64,000 nucleotides of DNA from Roseobacter sp. MED193 (GCF_000152965.1 NZ_CH902583.1:492302-556301), one strand, 5' to 3'. Shown: positions 48,313-57,927, numbered from the stretch's first letter. Translations and numbers: made by a program. The notes: generated by a model from the sequence alone, not told the origin.

Positions 48313-49179
48313 TCACAGCGGGCCCGATTTAGGCCCAAGCGCCTGTTCATCTGCTCCGGAGCTTTCAATCTTGGTCTGCGCGCGCAGGAGATCCTTGTCA
48401 TTAGCCATCGGTTCGCGCTGCAGCGCTTGGGCTCGGGGTGTGTGCTGAAGACAGGCCTGAATAGGGAAATGATCCGATCCGACATGTCCCAACCGTTCAA
48501 ACGAGACCAAGGTAAAGTCGCTGGTGCAAAATACCTGATCCAGCGGCCAGCGTAGCAGCGGGAAGTCAGCATGAAAGCTGCTAAAGAAACCCCGACCGAC
48601 CCGCGGATCAAGAAGACCTCCGAGCTTTTGCAAAAGCTTAATTGTTTGCGACCAGGGCACATCGTTCAGATCCCCCACCAACACGACGGACTGTGCCTGC
48701 GGATCCAGAGTTTTTGCCACCAGCAATAGCTCTCCATCCCGTTCAACAGAGGTTTCGTTTTCAGTCGGACTGGGAGGCGCAGGATGCAGGCAATGTAACG
48801 AGAGAAGATGCCCGTTTGGCAAAACAACACCCGCATGTATGGATGGAACCTTATCCTCCACCAGATACAAAACCTGCGGATCGCGCAGTTCAAGCCGCGA
48901 AAACAGCGACATGCCATAGAGATTGTCCAGCGGCCGCTGCACTCTGTAGGGGTAGTCAGGCGAGAGTCCATCCAGCTTCGCCTGCCACCAGCCGTCGGTT
49001 TCAACGGCTAGAAAAATGTCTGGCTTTTGCGCCCGGACGAGGTCGAGCACCCTTTCAACCGAGCGGTTCGTCGTCAAAACATTGGCCACCAAAACCGTCA
49101 ACTGATCCTTGGGCCGTAATTGACGTGCTGTTTGAATTTGTTTTGGAAACAGTGGCGTATATCGGATCACACGGCTCAC
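48313..49179 (-). CDS. endonuclease/exonuclease/phosphatase-family protein
   Basis: 288-residue catalytic domain with ANVLTTNRSVERVLDLV, FLAVETDGWWQAK, LVGDLNDVPWSQTI and GSDHFPIQA, which are the metal and catalytic blocks of the EEP superfamily. The N-terminal reading starts from a GTG and appears cut: the membrane part normally in front of it is on the next reading frame upstream (49190–49399). The last 45 residues are a charged, probably disordered tail. Confidence 0.85.
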   Translation of the reverse strand: MSRVIRYTPLFPKQIQTARQLRPKDQLTVLVANVLTTNRSVERVLDLVRAQKPDIFLAVETDGWWQAKLDGLSPDYPYRVQRPLDNLYGMSLFSRLELRDPQVLYLVEDKVPSIHAGVVLPNGHLLSLHCLHPAPPSPTENETSVERDGELLLVAKTLDPQAQSVVLVGDLNDVPWSQTIKLLQKLGGLLDPRVGRGFFSSFHADFPLLRWPLDQVFCTSDFTLVSFERLGHVGSDHFPIQACLQHTPRAQALQREPMANDKDLLRAQTKIESSGADEQALGPKSGPL

Positions 49180-49189
49180 TTGCAGAATG

Positions 49190-49399
49190 CTACAGACCGT
49201 CAGCGACGCTGATTGCCGCCATATCTAGCGCCCCCTGCCCTCCAAAAATGAATGGGTAAACCAGTAGAACCAAACAGGTCAGCACTGTGATTTGTAGCGC
49301 TGGAAACTCAAGTCCACGCACCCACCAGACCTGGAGTCGCAGCAGCGTCAAAAGCGGAACAAGACCGGCACATAAAACCCAAATCAGATCGTAGAACAT
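49190..49399 (-). CDS. N-terminal membrane segment, probably part of the endonuclease-like gene
   Basis: 69 residues with two hydrophobic segments (FYDLIWVLCAGLVPLLTLL and LQITVLTCLVLLVYPFIFGG) and, between them, WWVRGLEFPALQI, the usual start of membrane-anchored EEP-family proteins. The frame stops at 49190 while the catalytic part continues in another frame (VCSILQVSRVIRYTPLFPKQ just after). A single-base frameshift at about 49195–49230 would join the two. Confidence 0.6.
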   Translation of the reverse strand: MFYDLIWVLCAGLVPLLTLLRLQVWWVRGLEFPALQITVLTCLVLLVYPFIFGGQGALDMAAISVADGL

Positions 49400-49470
49400 A
49401 CCGAGATGCCTCGTATGTCACAGGTGTTTCCTGGGCTTACAGCCTGTCAGGCGGTGGCAAATATTTCACC

Positions 49471-51282
49471 TCAAGCAGCCGATTGATCATCTGATTGCTG
49501 GCGGTGCCACAGATGCGCATAGCGCCCGTCGCGAGCCAAGAGTTCATCGTGGCTGCCCTGCTCTACCACCTCGCCCTGTTCCAGAACGACGATGGTATCG
49601 GCCTCCGCTACCGTCGAGAGCCGGTGCGCAATTGTCAGGACCGTGCGCCCCTGCGCGGCGCGCTCCAGTGCATCCTTGATCTCTTGCTCGGTATCCGTAT
49701 CCAGTGCCGATGTTGCCTCGTCCAGCAGGAGGATGGGTGGATTTTTCAACAAGGTACGGGCGATGCCCACTCGCTGTTTTTCGCCACCCGACAGCTTTAG
49801 TCCGCGCTCCCCAACCTGGGTGTCGTAGCCCTCTGGCAAGCTGATGATGAAGTCATGAATTTGAGCATCACGCGCCGCCTGCTCTACCTCCGCCGGGGTG
49901 GCCCCATCGCGGCCATAGGCGATATTGTATCGAATGGTGTCATTGAACAGCACCGTATCCTGCGGCACCACCCCAATTGCGGCGTGCAGACTCTCTTGGG
50001 TCACCTGGCGTACATCCTGACCATCAATGGTCAGTGCCCCGCCCGTCACATCATAGAAGCGAAACAACAGCCGACCGATGGTGGATTTCCCTGACCCGGT
50101 AGAGCCGACAATAGCGACCGTTTGTCCGGCCCCTGCCACCAAATTGACCCCCTTTAGGATCTCCCGGTCGCTATCATACCCAAAGCGCACATCCTGTAGC
50201 CTGATCTCTCCGCCGGAAACCTTTAACGCCTTGGCGGCATCCGCATCAGAGACATCGGCGGGTTGTTCCAGCAGATCGAACATCTCTCCCATGTCGACCA
50301 GACTCTGGCGGATTTCACGGTAAACTGTGCCCAGGAAATTCAACGGCACGGTAATCTGGATCATATAGGCGTTGACCATGACAAAATCGCCAACGGTCAG
50401 CTCTCCGTTCTGCACACCCATAGCCGCCATCACCATCACGGCCACAAGGCCAGCTGTGATGAACAAGCTTTGTCCAAAGTTCAGAAATGCCAGGGAATAG
50501 GCGGTCTTGAGCGCGGCCTGCGCATAGGCGCGCATCGCCCCATCATAACGCTCTGCCTCGCGTTTTTCAGCGCCAAAGTATTTTACCGTCTCATAATTCA
50601 GCAGGCTGTCGATTGCCTTCTGATTGGCATCCGTGTCCTGCTTGTTCATCTCGCGGCGCAGTTTGACCCGCCATTCAGTGATGGCAAAGGTAAACCACAC
50701 ATAGAGCCCGATGGTCACAACAACCGCCACCAGGTACCAGGCGTCAAACAGCACTGTGAGGACAACGGCCACCAGAGTGAGTTCCAGCACCAGCGGGCCG
50801 ATGGAGAATAGCATGAACCGCAAAAGAAACTCGACGCCCTTGACCCCGCGCTCGATGATCCGCGACAGGCCGCCTGTTTTGCGGGTTATATGGTAGCGCA
50901 TGGACAGGCGGTGAATATGCGTAAAGGTCTCTAGAGCCAGATGCCGCAGGGCGCGCTGACCCACCGGGGCAAAGATCACATCTCTCAGCTGCTGAAATCC
51001 AGTGGTGAGGATCCGGGCAACACCGTAGGCGATGGTCAGGCCAATGGCCCCCAACGCCAATGGCGGGACACCCTCAGCTGCCAGACTGTCCACCGCGCCT
51101 TTGTACAGCATAGGTGTATAGACGGCGATCAGCTTAGCCAGGACCAGAACCGCAATGGCCAGCACCACCCGTTGTTTGACCCAGAGATGTTTGCTTGGCC
51201 ACAGATAGGGGCCCATGCGACGCAGGGTCCGCAGACCAGAGCGACGCTCCTCACTGGCAATAGAAGTCTCGGCTGGGGGCAT
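49471..51282 (-). CDS. Atm1-type ABC exporter (fused permease and ATPase)
   Basis: 603 residues: six TM segments with YRVA-like GLSRIIERGVKGVEFLLRFM and the glutathione-binding motifs near NYETVKYFGAE, then an ABC ATPase (Walker A VGSTGSGKSTIGRLLF, signature LSGGEKQRVGIARTLL, Walker B ILLLDEATSALD). The close family match is the Novosphingobium and mitochondrial Atm1 group, which exports glutathione conjugates or a sulfur precursor for iron–sulfur work and heavy-metal tolerance. Confidence 0.93.
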   Translation of the reverse strand: MPPAETSIASEERRSGLRTLRRMGPYLWPSKHLWVKQRVVLAIAVLVLAKLIAVYTPMLYKGAVDSLAAEGVPPLALGAIGLTIAYGVARILTTGFQQLRDVIFAPVGQRALRHLALETFTHIHRLSMRYHITRKTGGLSRIIERGVKGVEFLLRFMLFSIGPLVLELTLVAVVLTVLFDAWYLVAVVVTIGLYVWFTFAITEWRVKLRREMNKQDTDANQKAIDSLLNYETVKYFGAEKREAERYDGAMRAYAQAALKTAYSLAFLNFGQSLFITAGLVAVMVMAAMGVQNGELTVGDFVMVNAYMIQITVPLNFLGTVYREIRQSLVDMGEMFDLLEQPADVSDADAAKALKVSGGEIRLQDVRFGYDSDREILKGVNLVAGAGQTVAIVGSTGSGKSTIGRLLFRFYDVTGGALTIDGQDVRQVTQESLHAAIGVVPQDTVLFNDTIRYNIAYGRDGATPAEVEQAARDAQIHDFIISLPEGYDTQVGERGLKLSGGEKQRVGIARTLLKNPPILLLDEATSALDTDTEQEIKDALERAAQGRTVLTIAHRLSTVAEADTIVVLEQGEVVEQGSHDELLARDGRYAHLWHRQQSDDQSAA

Positions 51283-51397
51283 TGTGCGCGCTTTCCTGGC
51301 TTAATGCATCACAGATAGGGGACGGGTGGCGTCACCGCCAGTAGCAACAACACAAACGCGCCTTTGCAGGGCTCGTTTGTTCGATGGTGTTCGGAGG

Positions 51398-53413
51398 TTA
51401 TTCCGGCAGCGCAAAGACCTGACCAGGATAGATCAAATCCGGGTCGCGGATGGCTGATTGATTGGCCTCAAACACTCGCACATATAGGAAACCACTGCCA
51501 TAACGCTGCTGCGAGATCGCCCAAAGCGTATCGCCTTCCTGCACCGTCACAGCCCGCACCAATGGCGCGCCTTCCCCTGCTGCACCCTCTGAGGCAGGGG
51601 GCTGCAAAACCTCTGGTGCCTCGCGCTTGAAAGGGGTTTCCAGGCGGCTGAGGACCTTACCTGAATCGTTCACCTCATCCAGGCGCAGCGTATAGACACC
51701 CGGTGTCACCGCCTGCAGACGCCCTCCCCAGCTGCCATTCTGAGCGGCAACAAACTGCCCAGCAGGGGCGTTATCCAAATAAACCAGCACCTTACTGGAG
51801 GCACCAGCGCGGCCTGCCAATTGTACCTCTCCACTGTCGGAATAGCTGATGGTGTCCAACACGACCTTGCCCTGGGGCTTTTGCGCAATGGGCTGCACCA
51901 GGGTGATCCCATCGGCATCGGCGCGCAGAACCGCCACCTGCGTGGGTTGCGGCTGGGGCGCCGTTTGGGTCTCTGCTTCGGTGATCTCTTCGACCGCGCC
52001 CGGGGTGGTTGCACCGGGCTGTGCTACTGCCGTTGTCGCATCCGCCGTCAGCGCTGTCTCAGGTGCGACCAACATAGCAGCGGGTGCCGCGCTATCCGGT
52101 GCCTGCGTCGCAACACCCTGCGGAGCCTTGGCTGTTGGCGTTTCTGGTTCAGTTGCCAGCGTGCTCTCCGCCACCTGCGCAATCTCGGTTTCAGAAGGCG
52201 TAATTTCAGCGGCCTGGGACGCGTCAGGATTCGGGGCGCTTTGCGCTGCATTCGCTTGCTCCGTGCCCCCCCCATCGGCAACTGTCGCCGTAGCAGCCTG
52301 ACTGGACGACTCGCCAGTTTGTGCCAGATCCTCCGAAGAGCTCAGATCAGTGGCACCCTCTCCTGTCGCGCCCCCTTCTGTCGCCTGTGCGATCTGCTCT
52401 GTTTCATCAGGCTCGGAAGCTGCGGTAACGGGGTTTGCCGGCGCAACAATAAAGCTGCTGTCTGACAGCAGGTTCTGCCCCTGAGCAGATGCACGCAAAG
52501 AGATCACCCGCGGCTGACGGCTGGGCGGCAGATCTGCAAAAGCAACAAAGTCTCCACCTGCCGAGACCTCGACCTGCTCAATCGGCGCACCATCCAGAAG
52601 CACCTCCACCAACACACCCGCAGTTGCGCGCCCAGCAATGACTGTTTCTCCCGTTGGGCCAACCCTCACGAGATCCAGTAGGGGGGCTTCAAACAATGGC
52701 ACCTCGGCAGCTGTTTCAGCCTCTGTCTCTTCCTGGGCCAGTGCTTCCGGAGCGGGCGCGTCTTGCGTCGGCGACCCTGCCTCCGCGTCTTCAGCGATCT
52801 GGGCCGCGGCCGGCTGGGCAGGATTGCCCGTTTCTGCGGCTCGATTGTCAGGGGAACCCCCGGTCGCATCAGCCTCTGCGGGCTCTTGCACCACGGAGGC
52901 GGTCGCTGTCTCGGTTTCAGCCTCGGCAGTTTCGCCTTCCGCCTGCGCTGTTTCTGTAAGGGCGGTTTCCTTAGCCGGCGTTTCCCCCGCTGAGGAGGCA
53001 AGGTCAGTTGCTTCCCCTGTTTCTGGAACGGCAACTGCGCTTCCACCTGCGGGGTCGGGCGCGGCAGCCTGCGTCGTGGTGTCAGGGATCGCCGGTTCGT
53101 CAGATGCTGAGGTCGGCTGACCGGACTGTTCTGGCGGCTCAATCTGTTCTGGCACGGGCTCTGCCTTCACCACTTCGCTGTCAGCCACCACAGGATCCGG
53201 TTGCTGCGAAACCCCTTCTATCACCACCGGCGGATTGGCTGAGGGGGAAATGGCAACAGAATTGGCCGGCCCTTCTCGCGTTGTTCGATCCTCTTCACTG
53301 CCGTCAAACACGCCCAGCCAAGCCATGGTTGCTCCGCCTATCACCACAACCGTGGCAACAGCTCCTCCCAGAGCCATCCCACTCAGCCCACCTGTCACAC
53401 CTGTCCCAGCCAT
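51398..53413 (-). CDS. LysM protein with long acidic low-complexity region
   Basis: 671 residues from the ATG at 53413 (GGAAGGG upstream). A single N-terminal TM (GGAVATVVVIGGATMAWLGVF) precedes some 450 residues that are rich in Ala, Glu, Thr and Pro and are nearly repeat-like, with a beta domain near VRVGPTGETVIAGRA. A further beta segment (VVLDTISYSDSGEVQLAGRAG) and LRLDEVNDSGKVL follow. The C-terminal LysM (about 615–670) reads VTVQEGDTLWAISQQRYGSG to YPGQVFALPE, for peptidoglycan binding. The role in the envelope is inferred. Confidence 0.85.
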   Translation of the reverse strand: MAGTGVTGGLSGMALGGAVATVVVIGGATMAWLGVFDGSEEDRTTREGPANSVAISPSANPPVVIEGVSQQPDPVVADSEVVKAEPVPEQIEPPEQSGQPTSASDEPAIPDTTTQAAAPDPAGGSAVAVPETGEATDLASSAGETPAKETALTETAQAEGETAEAETETATASVVQEPAEADATGGSPDNRAAETGNPAQPAAAQIAEDAEAGSPTQDAPAPEALAQEETEAETAAEVPLFEAPLLDLVRVGPTGETVIAGRATAGVLVEVLLDGAPIEQVEVSAGGDFVAFADLPPSRQPRVISLRASAQGQNLLSDSSFIVAPANPVTAASEPDETEQIAQATEGGATGEGATDLSSSEDLAQTGESSSQAATATVADGGGTEQANAAQSAPNPDASQAAEITPSETEIAQVAESTLATEPETPTAKAPQGVATQAPDSAAPAAMLVAPETALTADATTAVAQPGATTPGAVEEITEAETQTAPQPQPTQVAVLRADADGITLVQPIAQKPQGKVVLDTISYSDSGEVQLAGRAGASSKVLVYLDNAPAGQFVAAQNGSWGGRLQAVTPGVYTLRLDEVNDSGKVLSRLETPFKREAPEVLQPPASEGAAGEGAPLVRAVTVQEGDTLWAISQQRYGSGFLYVRVFEANQSAIRDPDLIYPGQVFALPE

Positions 53414-53553
53414 CTTTTCCCTTCCTTCGATGCCAGACAGGTTTCCCGCTGAAACCGCATCACGCATCTGGTTGAGGCAGCCTATCAATCGCGCTATCTA
53501 GGGTCAAAACACCAGTTGTGTTTCCCCTTGAAAACTCAGTGAAAGGCCATCCC

Positions 53554-54096
53554 ATGAGCATAAAATCGGTCTGTGTGTATTGCGGATCCCGCTCCGGAGC
53601 AATGCCCGCCTATGAAAGCGCTGCCAAAAGCCTGGGCGTGATGCTTGCAGCACGCGGCTTGCGACTGGTCTATGGCGCTGGCGATGTGGGTCTGATGGGC
53701 GTCGTAGCGCGGGCCGCGCAGGACGCCGGTGGAGAGACCTTTGGGGTTATCCCCGAACATCTGGTGCGGCGCGAGGTCGGCAAGAGCGACCTCACCACCT
53801 ATGTGGTCACCGAAACCATGCATGAACGCAAGAAGGTCATGCTGTATAATGCCGATGCGGTTGTGGTCCTACCGGGTGGCCCTGGCTCGTTGGATGAACT
53901 GTTCGAGGCCCTGACCTGGCGCCAGCTGGGCCTTCATAACAAACCTATCGTCATTCTCAATGTGGCGGGCTATTGGGACAAACTGCGCGACCTGGTGGAG
54001 CACATGTTGACGCAGGGTTTTGCCGATGCCTCCCTTGGAGACTTCCTGATTTGGGTCGAAACACCCGAACAGGCGCTGGCAGCCCTGGCGGATTAA
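53554..54096 (+). CDS. LOG-family protein (putative cytokinin riboside phosphohydrolase)
   Basis: 180 residues from the ATG at 53554 (GAAAGG upstream). The nucleotide-binding CVYCGSRSGAMPAY and the family motif LPGGPGSLDELFEALTW (usual form PGGxGTxxE, here Ser for Thr) are present, as is the catalytic block MHERKKVMLYNADAVVV. The family releases the base from AMP-type nucleotides. The cellular use in bacteria is unclear. Divergent from the LysM gene. Confidence 0.92.
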   Translation: MSIKSVCVYCGSRSGAMPAYESAAKSLGVMLAARGLRLVYGAGDVGLMGVVARAAQDAGGETFGVIPEHLVRREVGKSDLTTYVVTETMHERKKVMLYNADAVVVLPGGPGSLDELFEALTWRQLGLHNKPIVILNVAGYWDKLRDLVEHMLTQGFADASLGDFLIWVETPEQALAALAD

Positions 54097-54191
54097 ATTT
54101 AGACCACGAAAACCTGCTAAACGCCTCAGGCGAAAGGTAATCCTGGCCAAAACCTCCAGCGATGGTGAGAGCGCGCTATTCGTGCGCTCCC

Positions 54192-55202
54192 TTAGGAGCC
54201 ATGGGCTGCGATCAGCGCATTGACCTTGGGCAAGGTCGAGCTGGCGCCGTCAACGTCATTTACGGTTTTCTGCGCGCTTGGAGCAGTTGTGGTTACGGTG
54301 ACTTTGTCCCACTCCACTGAGCAGCCTGTGAAGTTATCGTCATCCACCTTAGCGATCGCCTCGAGCTTTCTGCAGGCGCGGTTCACATTCTGCAGCAGCG
54401 CCACCACCTGCCATTGCTCCAGTTTCCAGTCGAGCCCGGCAGAAATCGCTCCTTTGGAAGAGGAGTAGATGTCGTAAATGGGTCTTTGCGCCGTAACTTG
54501 CTCCAGGCTTTCGCCTGCAGGCCGGTTGATCAGGCGCGCAAAACTCTGGGTAACAGGGCCGCAGGCGGCAATTGGGTTCTGCTCACATGAAGTCACGACA
54601 GACTGACCAAAGACAATTGAGACATCCCGAAAGGTGGCGAGATAATCCATCAAGATCGGAATAAGTCGGCGGGCGCCCAGCACAGCCCGCAATATTTCTG
54701 AGGGATCCAGGGCAATAATGCGTGTGATATTTGCCTTGATTTCCAGATTATCGAACGCCTGCTTCAGTGCATCCCCCAAAGATTTGGCCACGTCATATGA
54801 CAAGGATTCAAAGTTCAGCGCCGTATTGGTGTTTTGTTTCAAGATCTCAGCGTTGCAATCTATGGCCACATCGCTCGGTTGGATCCCTTCTGAAACCGGC
54901 CCGGCAGGGAATTTACATAAGGAAGCCGCTGCTTTCAGTTTAGCGATATTGCCATAAAGAAGCTCAATTGCAGAGGAAGACAGCTTTGCCTCAGTACCAG
55001 TGCGGGCAGTTTCCGCTACCAGCGGCGCGATCAGTGCCAGACTTACCAGATACCGGTTCACGCGCTGTTCCTGCCCTTTGGCAAACAAGGTGTTGCGATC
55101 CGCCAAATAGCCCAGGTTCCCTCCGGGATACCCGACTTCACGCTCGATAACCGAGCAAGAGGTTAGTGAAAAGAGCATAATCAGGCAAAGAGCGAAGCGC
55201 AT
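54192..55202 (-). CDS. lipoprotein of unknown function
   Basis: 336 residues with a lipoprotein signal and lipobox LTSC (Cys about 16). The rest is mostly helical with no motif that I recognise. Four further Cys (in ASLCKFP, AIDCNAE, SCEQNPIAACGP, ACRKLEA and TGCSVEW) may form disulfides. It begins after a promoter region shared with no other gene and its upstream neighbour is sodB on the same strand, but the strong sodB terminator separates them. Confidence 0.75.
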   Translation of the reverse strand: MRFALCLIMLFSLTSCSVIEREVGYPGGNLGYLADRNTLFAKGQEQRVNRYLVSLALIAPLVAETARTGTEAKLSSSAIELLYGNIAKLKAAASLCKFPAGPVSEGIQPSDVAIDCNAEILKQNTNTALNFESLSYDVAKSLGDALKQAFDNLEIKANITRIIALDPSEILRAVLGARRLIPILMDYLATFRDVSIVFGQSVVTSCEQNPIAACGPVTQSFARLINRPAGESLEQVTAQRPIYDIYSSSKGAISAGLDWKLEQWQVVALLQNVNRACRKLEAIAKVDDDNFTGCSVEWDKVTVTTTAPSAQKTVNDVDGASSTLPKVNALIAAHGS

Positions 55203-55275
55203 AAGAATCCCTCAATCAAAAGTAGATTTTTCAAATTTGATTGAATTCTGCGCTTCCGGCAACCAATTTTCAAAC

Positions 55276-55304
55276 AAAAAAACCCGCCAGTTCTGGCGGG
55301 GTTT
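55276..55304 (-). terminator. terminator of sodB
   Basis: Read on the minus strand, a stem of about 10 bp (CCCGCCA / TGGCGGG core, one bulge) is followed by seven T. It lies 24 bases after the sodB stop. Confidence 0.8.
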
Positions 55305-55327
55305 CAAGATATTGAAAACGATGGACC

Positions 55328-55930
55328 TTAGCCCAGACGCGAAGCAACGTTTTCCCAGTTGACCAGATTGTCGAGGAAGTTCGACAGGTAGGCAGGGCGT
55401 TTGTTGCGGAAATCAATGTAGTAGGAGTGCTCCCAAACGTCACAACCCAGGAGAGCGGTCTGGTCAAAGCACAGCGGGTTCACACCGTTTTCGGTCTTGG
55501 TCACGGCCAGGGAACCGTCTGCGTTTTTCACCAGCCAGGCCCAACCAGAGCCGAACTGACCGGCACCAGCGGCGGAGAACTGCGATTTGAATTCATCAAC
55601 AGAGCCAAAGCTTTCAACCAAAGCCTTTTCCAGCTCGCCGGGCATGGCGTAGTCGCCAGGGCCCATCATTTCCCAGAACTGGTTGTGGTTCCACAGCTGG
55701 GAGATGTTGTTGAAGATACCGTTCTGGGCAACGGAAGCGGCGTCGTAGGTGCCCTTGATGATCTCTTCCATCGACTTGCCGTCCCACTCGGTGCCGGCGA
55801 TCAGCTTGTTGCCGTTGTCGACATAGGCCTTGTGGTGCAGGTCGTGGTGGTATTCCAGAGTTTCTGCCGACATGCCCTTGGCGGCCAGCGCGTCATGTGC
55901 ATAAGGAAGATCGGGAAGTTCAAAAGCCAT
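55328..55930 (-). CDS. sodB: superoxide dismutase, Fe type
   Basis: Removes superoxide in the cytosol. 200 residues starting MAFELPDLPYAHDAL. Metal ligands in EYHHDLHHKAYVDN (first His), WNHNQFW (second His) and CDVWEHSYYIDF (Asp and third His). The GAGQFGSGWAWLV block near residue 125–137 places it with Fe- or cambialistic enzymes; the metal cannot be settled by sequence. Followed by a terminator. Confidence 0.95.
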   Translation of the reverse strand: MAFELPDLPYAHDALAAKGMSAETLEYHHDLHHKAYVDNGNKLIAGTEWDGKSMEEIIKGTYDAASVAQNGIFNNISQLWNHNQFWEMMGPGDYAMPGELEKALVESFGSVDEFKSQFSAAGAGQFGSGWAWLVKNADGSLAVTKTENGVNPLCFDQTALLGCDVWEHSYYIDFRNKRPAYLSNFLDNLVNWENVASRLG

Positions 55931-56055
55931 GATGGACCCCTGTCAAAATTAATGTTGCGTTCCTGTGCAGATACATGCGGCGCGACGCTTGGCAGGTCAA
56001 GAGCCAAGACCATAAAACCGCGCATGTCCCATGTGCAAAAATGAAGGAATTCGGA

Positions 56056-56835
56056 ATGATCGCCAAGAGCTGGGTTGCGGCACGCAAGATGTTCTACCGG
56101 GCACGTGGCTACTATGCCGACGCGCTCAACGGGTTGCCCCTGCGTCTGGATCCCTATCATTCCAAGTTCTGGCGCAAGGCCTGTTCTGGCCAGTGGGAGC
56201 CGGAAACATTTGCGGTGCTGGATGCCCATTTAGACCGGGATCACGACTACCTGGATATTGGTGCCTGGATTGGGCCCACGGTGCTATATGGGGCGGCCAA
56301 GGCGCGCCGTGTCTATTGTTTTGAGCCCGACCCGGTTGCCTTTCGCCATCTTGCCTGGAACCTGGAATTGAACCAGGTGCAAAATGTGTCGGCCTTCTCG
56401 GTCGCGCTCAGCCAGGGCGTCGGCCTGGCCCGTATGGCCTCTTTTGGGGGCGAGGCAGGCGACAGTATGACCAGCCTCTTGAATGACGGTGAACATGGCT
56501 CGGACGTGGTCACCCTTGGCTGGGAGGATTTTGCCAGTTCCGCAGATCTGAGCCGGGTCTCTCTGGTCAAGATGGATATCGAGGGCGCCGAATTTGACGT
56601 CCTCCCCAGCCTTATCCCCTGGTTGAAAGAGCACCGCCCCGCCCTGTATCTGTCCACCCATGCGCCGTTTCTGGATGCAGACACACGCAGACAACGCATG
56701 CAGGAGCTGGCCGACAGCCTCTCCTTTTACGACACCTGCCTAGAGGACAACGGAAGGGCATCCGGGTTCGACACCCTCACCCAAGAGCGGGCACTCACTC
56801 AGTTTCCAACCTTCTTGTTCAGGACCTCACCTTGA
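56056..56835 (+). CDS. FkbM-family methyltransferase
   Basis: 259 residues from the ATG at 56056, chosen because AAGGA lies eight bases upstream; an ATG at 56041 is also in frame. The SAM motif reads YLDIGAWIGPTVLYGAAKA, then VYCFEPDPVAFRHLAWNLE and SLVKMDIEGAEFDVL, all typical of FkbM enzymes that methylate sugars or O-linked groups. It converges on the small secreted gene and overlaps it by 17 bases. Confidence 0.88.
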   Translation: MIAKSWVAARKMFYRARGYYADALNGLPLRLDPYHSKFWRKACSGQWEPETFAVLDAHLDRDHDYLDIGAWIGPTVLYGAAKARRVYCFEPDPVAFRHLAWNLELNQVQNVSAFSVALSQGVGLARMASFGGEAGDSMTSLLNDGEHGSDVVTLGWEDFASSADLSRVSLVKMDIEGAEFDVLPSLIPWLKEHRPALYLSTHAPFLDADTRRQRMQELADSLSFYDTCLEDNGRASGFDTLTQERALTQFPTFLFRTSP

Positions 56836-57307
56836 TATAGCGTTCGATGCTACCTTCCAAAGACCTACATCGCCCGGTTTTTTCCGGCCACCACGACCCT
56901 CCTGGCATGCGCAGCTGGTAACCTACCGCCTCAAAACCCCTGGAAAAATCCATACGAAACTTTATGGTGATCTTCACATCAGTTACCGAGACCGGAAAGT
57001 CATCCAATGTCCGCGTCATTTTCCCCGGCAAGCCTGTGACTTTCCAGTTCAGACGCTGTTTGCCATTCCTCAGGTCTCTTGTTTTTGCCGCAACTGGCTG
57101 GGCGCTGTTCACGCCAACATACTTGTTGAAGACTCGGAACTCGGAATGATCCTCGTCCGCTTCAATCAGGACATCCTCCAAGTTTGCCTTCCAGTGGCGC
57201 GAATTTGAGTTCGCAGAGGCCCCAAATTTGCAATGGTAGGTCTGGGTGCCTGCAAAGGCCGGCAGCGCAACAACCGCGAATATGGCTGCGGTGAAAAATG
57301 ACTTCAT
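56819..57307 (-). CDS. small secreted protein, family member 4 of a tandem set
   Basis: 162 residues from the ATG at 57307 (GGGA upstream; ATG 57319 is in frame). Signal peptide (MKSFFTAAIFAVVALPAFA). The mature part starts TQTYHCKFGA and has a second Cys in TGRCRSLEG near the end. A central block RLNWKVTGLPGK corresponds to W-containing blocks in its three neighbours. The most diverged of the four. Likely periplasmic or outside the cell with one disulfide. No known family recognised. Confidence 0.75.
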   Translation of the reverse strand: MKSFFTAAIFAVVALPAFAGTQTYHCKFGASANSNSRHWKANLEDVLIEADEDHSEFRVFNKYVGVNSAQPVAAKTRDLRNGKQRLNWKVTGLPGKMTRTLDDFPVSVTDVKITIKFRMDFSRGFEAVGYQLRMPGGSWWPEKTGRCRSLEGSIERYIKVRS

Positions 57308-57393
57308 AATATTTCCCATAGAAACTTCACAACTCTCCGAACGACATCACGCTGGTCTGTTACTGATGCCCCGTATCGCGTGCAAAGACAGAC

Positions 57394-57819
57394 CTAAGGC
57401 AGGGTACCGTCAAGACGTATGCAAGTACCCGCCCCGCGCGGAGACCACGCACCGGGAAAGATGTCAGACAGTATCTGCAGCGATACTTTCAAATTGCCCA
57501 GGTTTAGGATCGCCCGGTAGCGCTCGCTGCTCAGCTCAGTGGCTTTTGCCGCCAAGGCAGGGCTTGGGGTCCAATCCATCATGTAGGTTTCTTTGCTGCG
57601 CTGTTTTAAAATCGCGTGAACTGTACTGCCTTCCTCAGATGTGTGGATCACCGCAGAGGCTCGCCCCTCCAAAAAGTGAACAGAAACCTGTTCAGGGATC
57701 CAGCCGATCTGGTTCAGCGGTGTCAAGGAGCACCTGAAAGTATCCGAGGCAGAGGCAGAGGACGCCCCCCCAAGGAGAGCCGCGGCCGCAAGCAACAAAA
57801 CGTTGAGAGACCCCGCCAT
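57394..57819 (-). CDS. small secreted protein, family member 3 of a tandem set
   Basis: 141 residues, GAGGAG before the ATG. Signal peptide (MAGSLNVLLLAAAALLGG ... ASAS), then DTFRCSLTPLN and a C-terminal GAGTCIRLDGTLP. The block YMMDWTPSPALAAKA matches WTVKNL and WTMPDL of its neighbours, and VHAILKQR the IAAV segment. A 14-base element shared with the family member 1 region lies 109 bases before the start. Confidence 0.75.
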   Translation of the reverse strand: MAGSLNVLLLAAAALLGGASSASASDTFRCSLTPLNQIGWIPEQVSVHFLEGRASAVIHTSEEGSTVHAILKQRSKETYMMDWTPSPALAAKATELSSERYRAILNLGNLKVSLQILSDIFPGAWSPRGAGTCIRLDGTLP

Positions 57820-57927
57820 ACGCTCCTCACAAAACTACACAAAACACCCCTGGGGCGCCAGCAAAGGCCCCCATGCAGGAGATGAGCTGGCATACCCCAC
57901 CCCACGCATAGGTTGATTATCACAACA

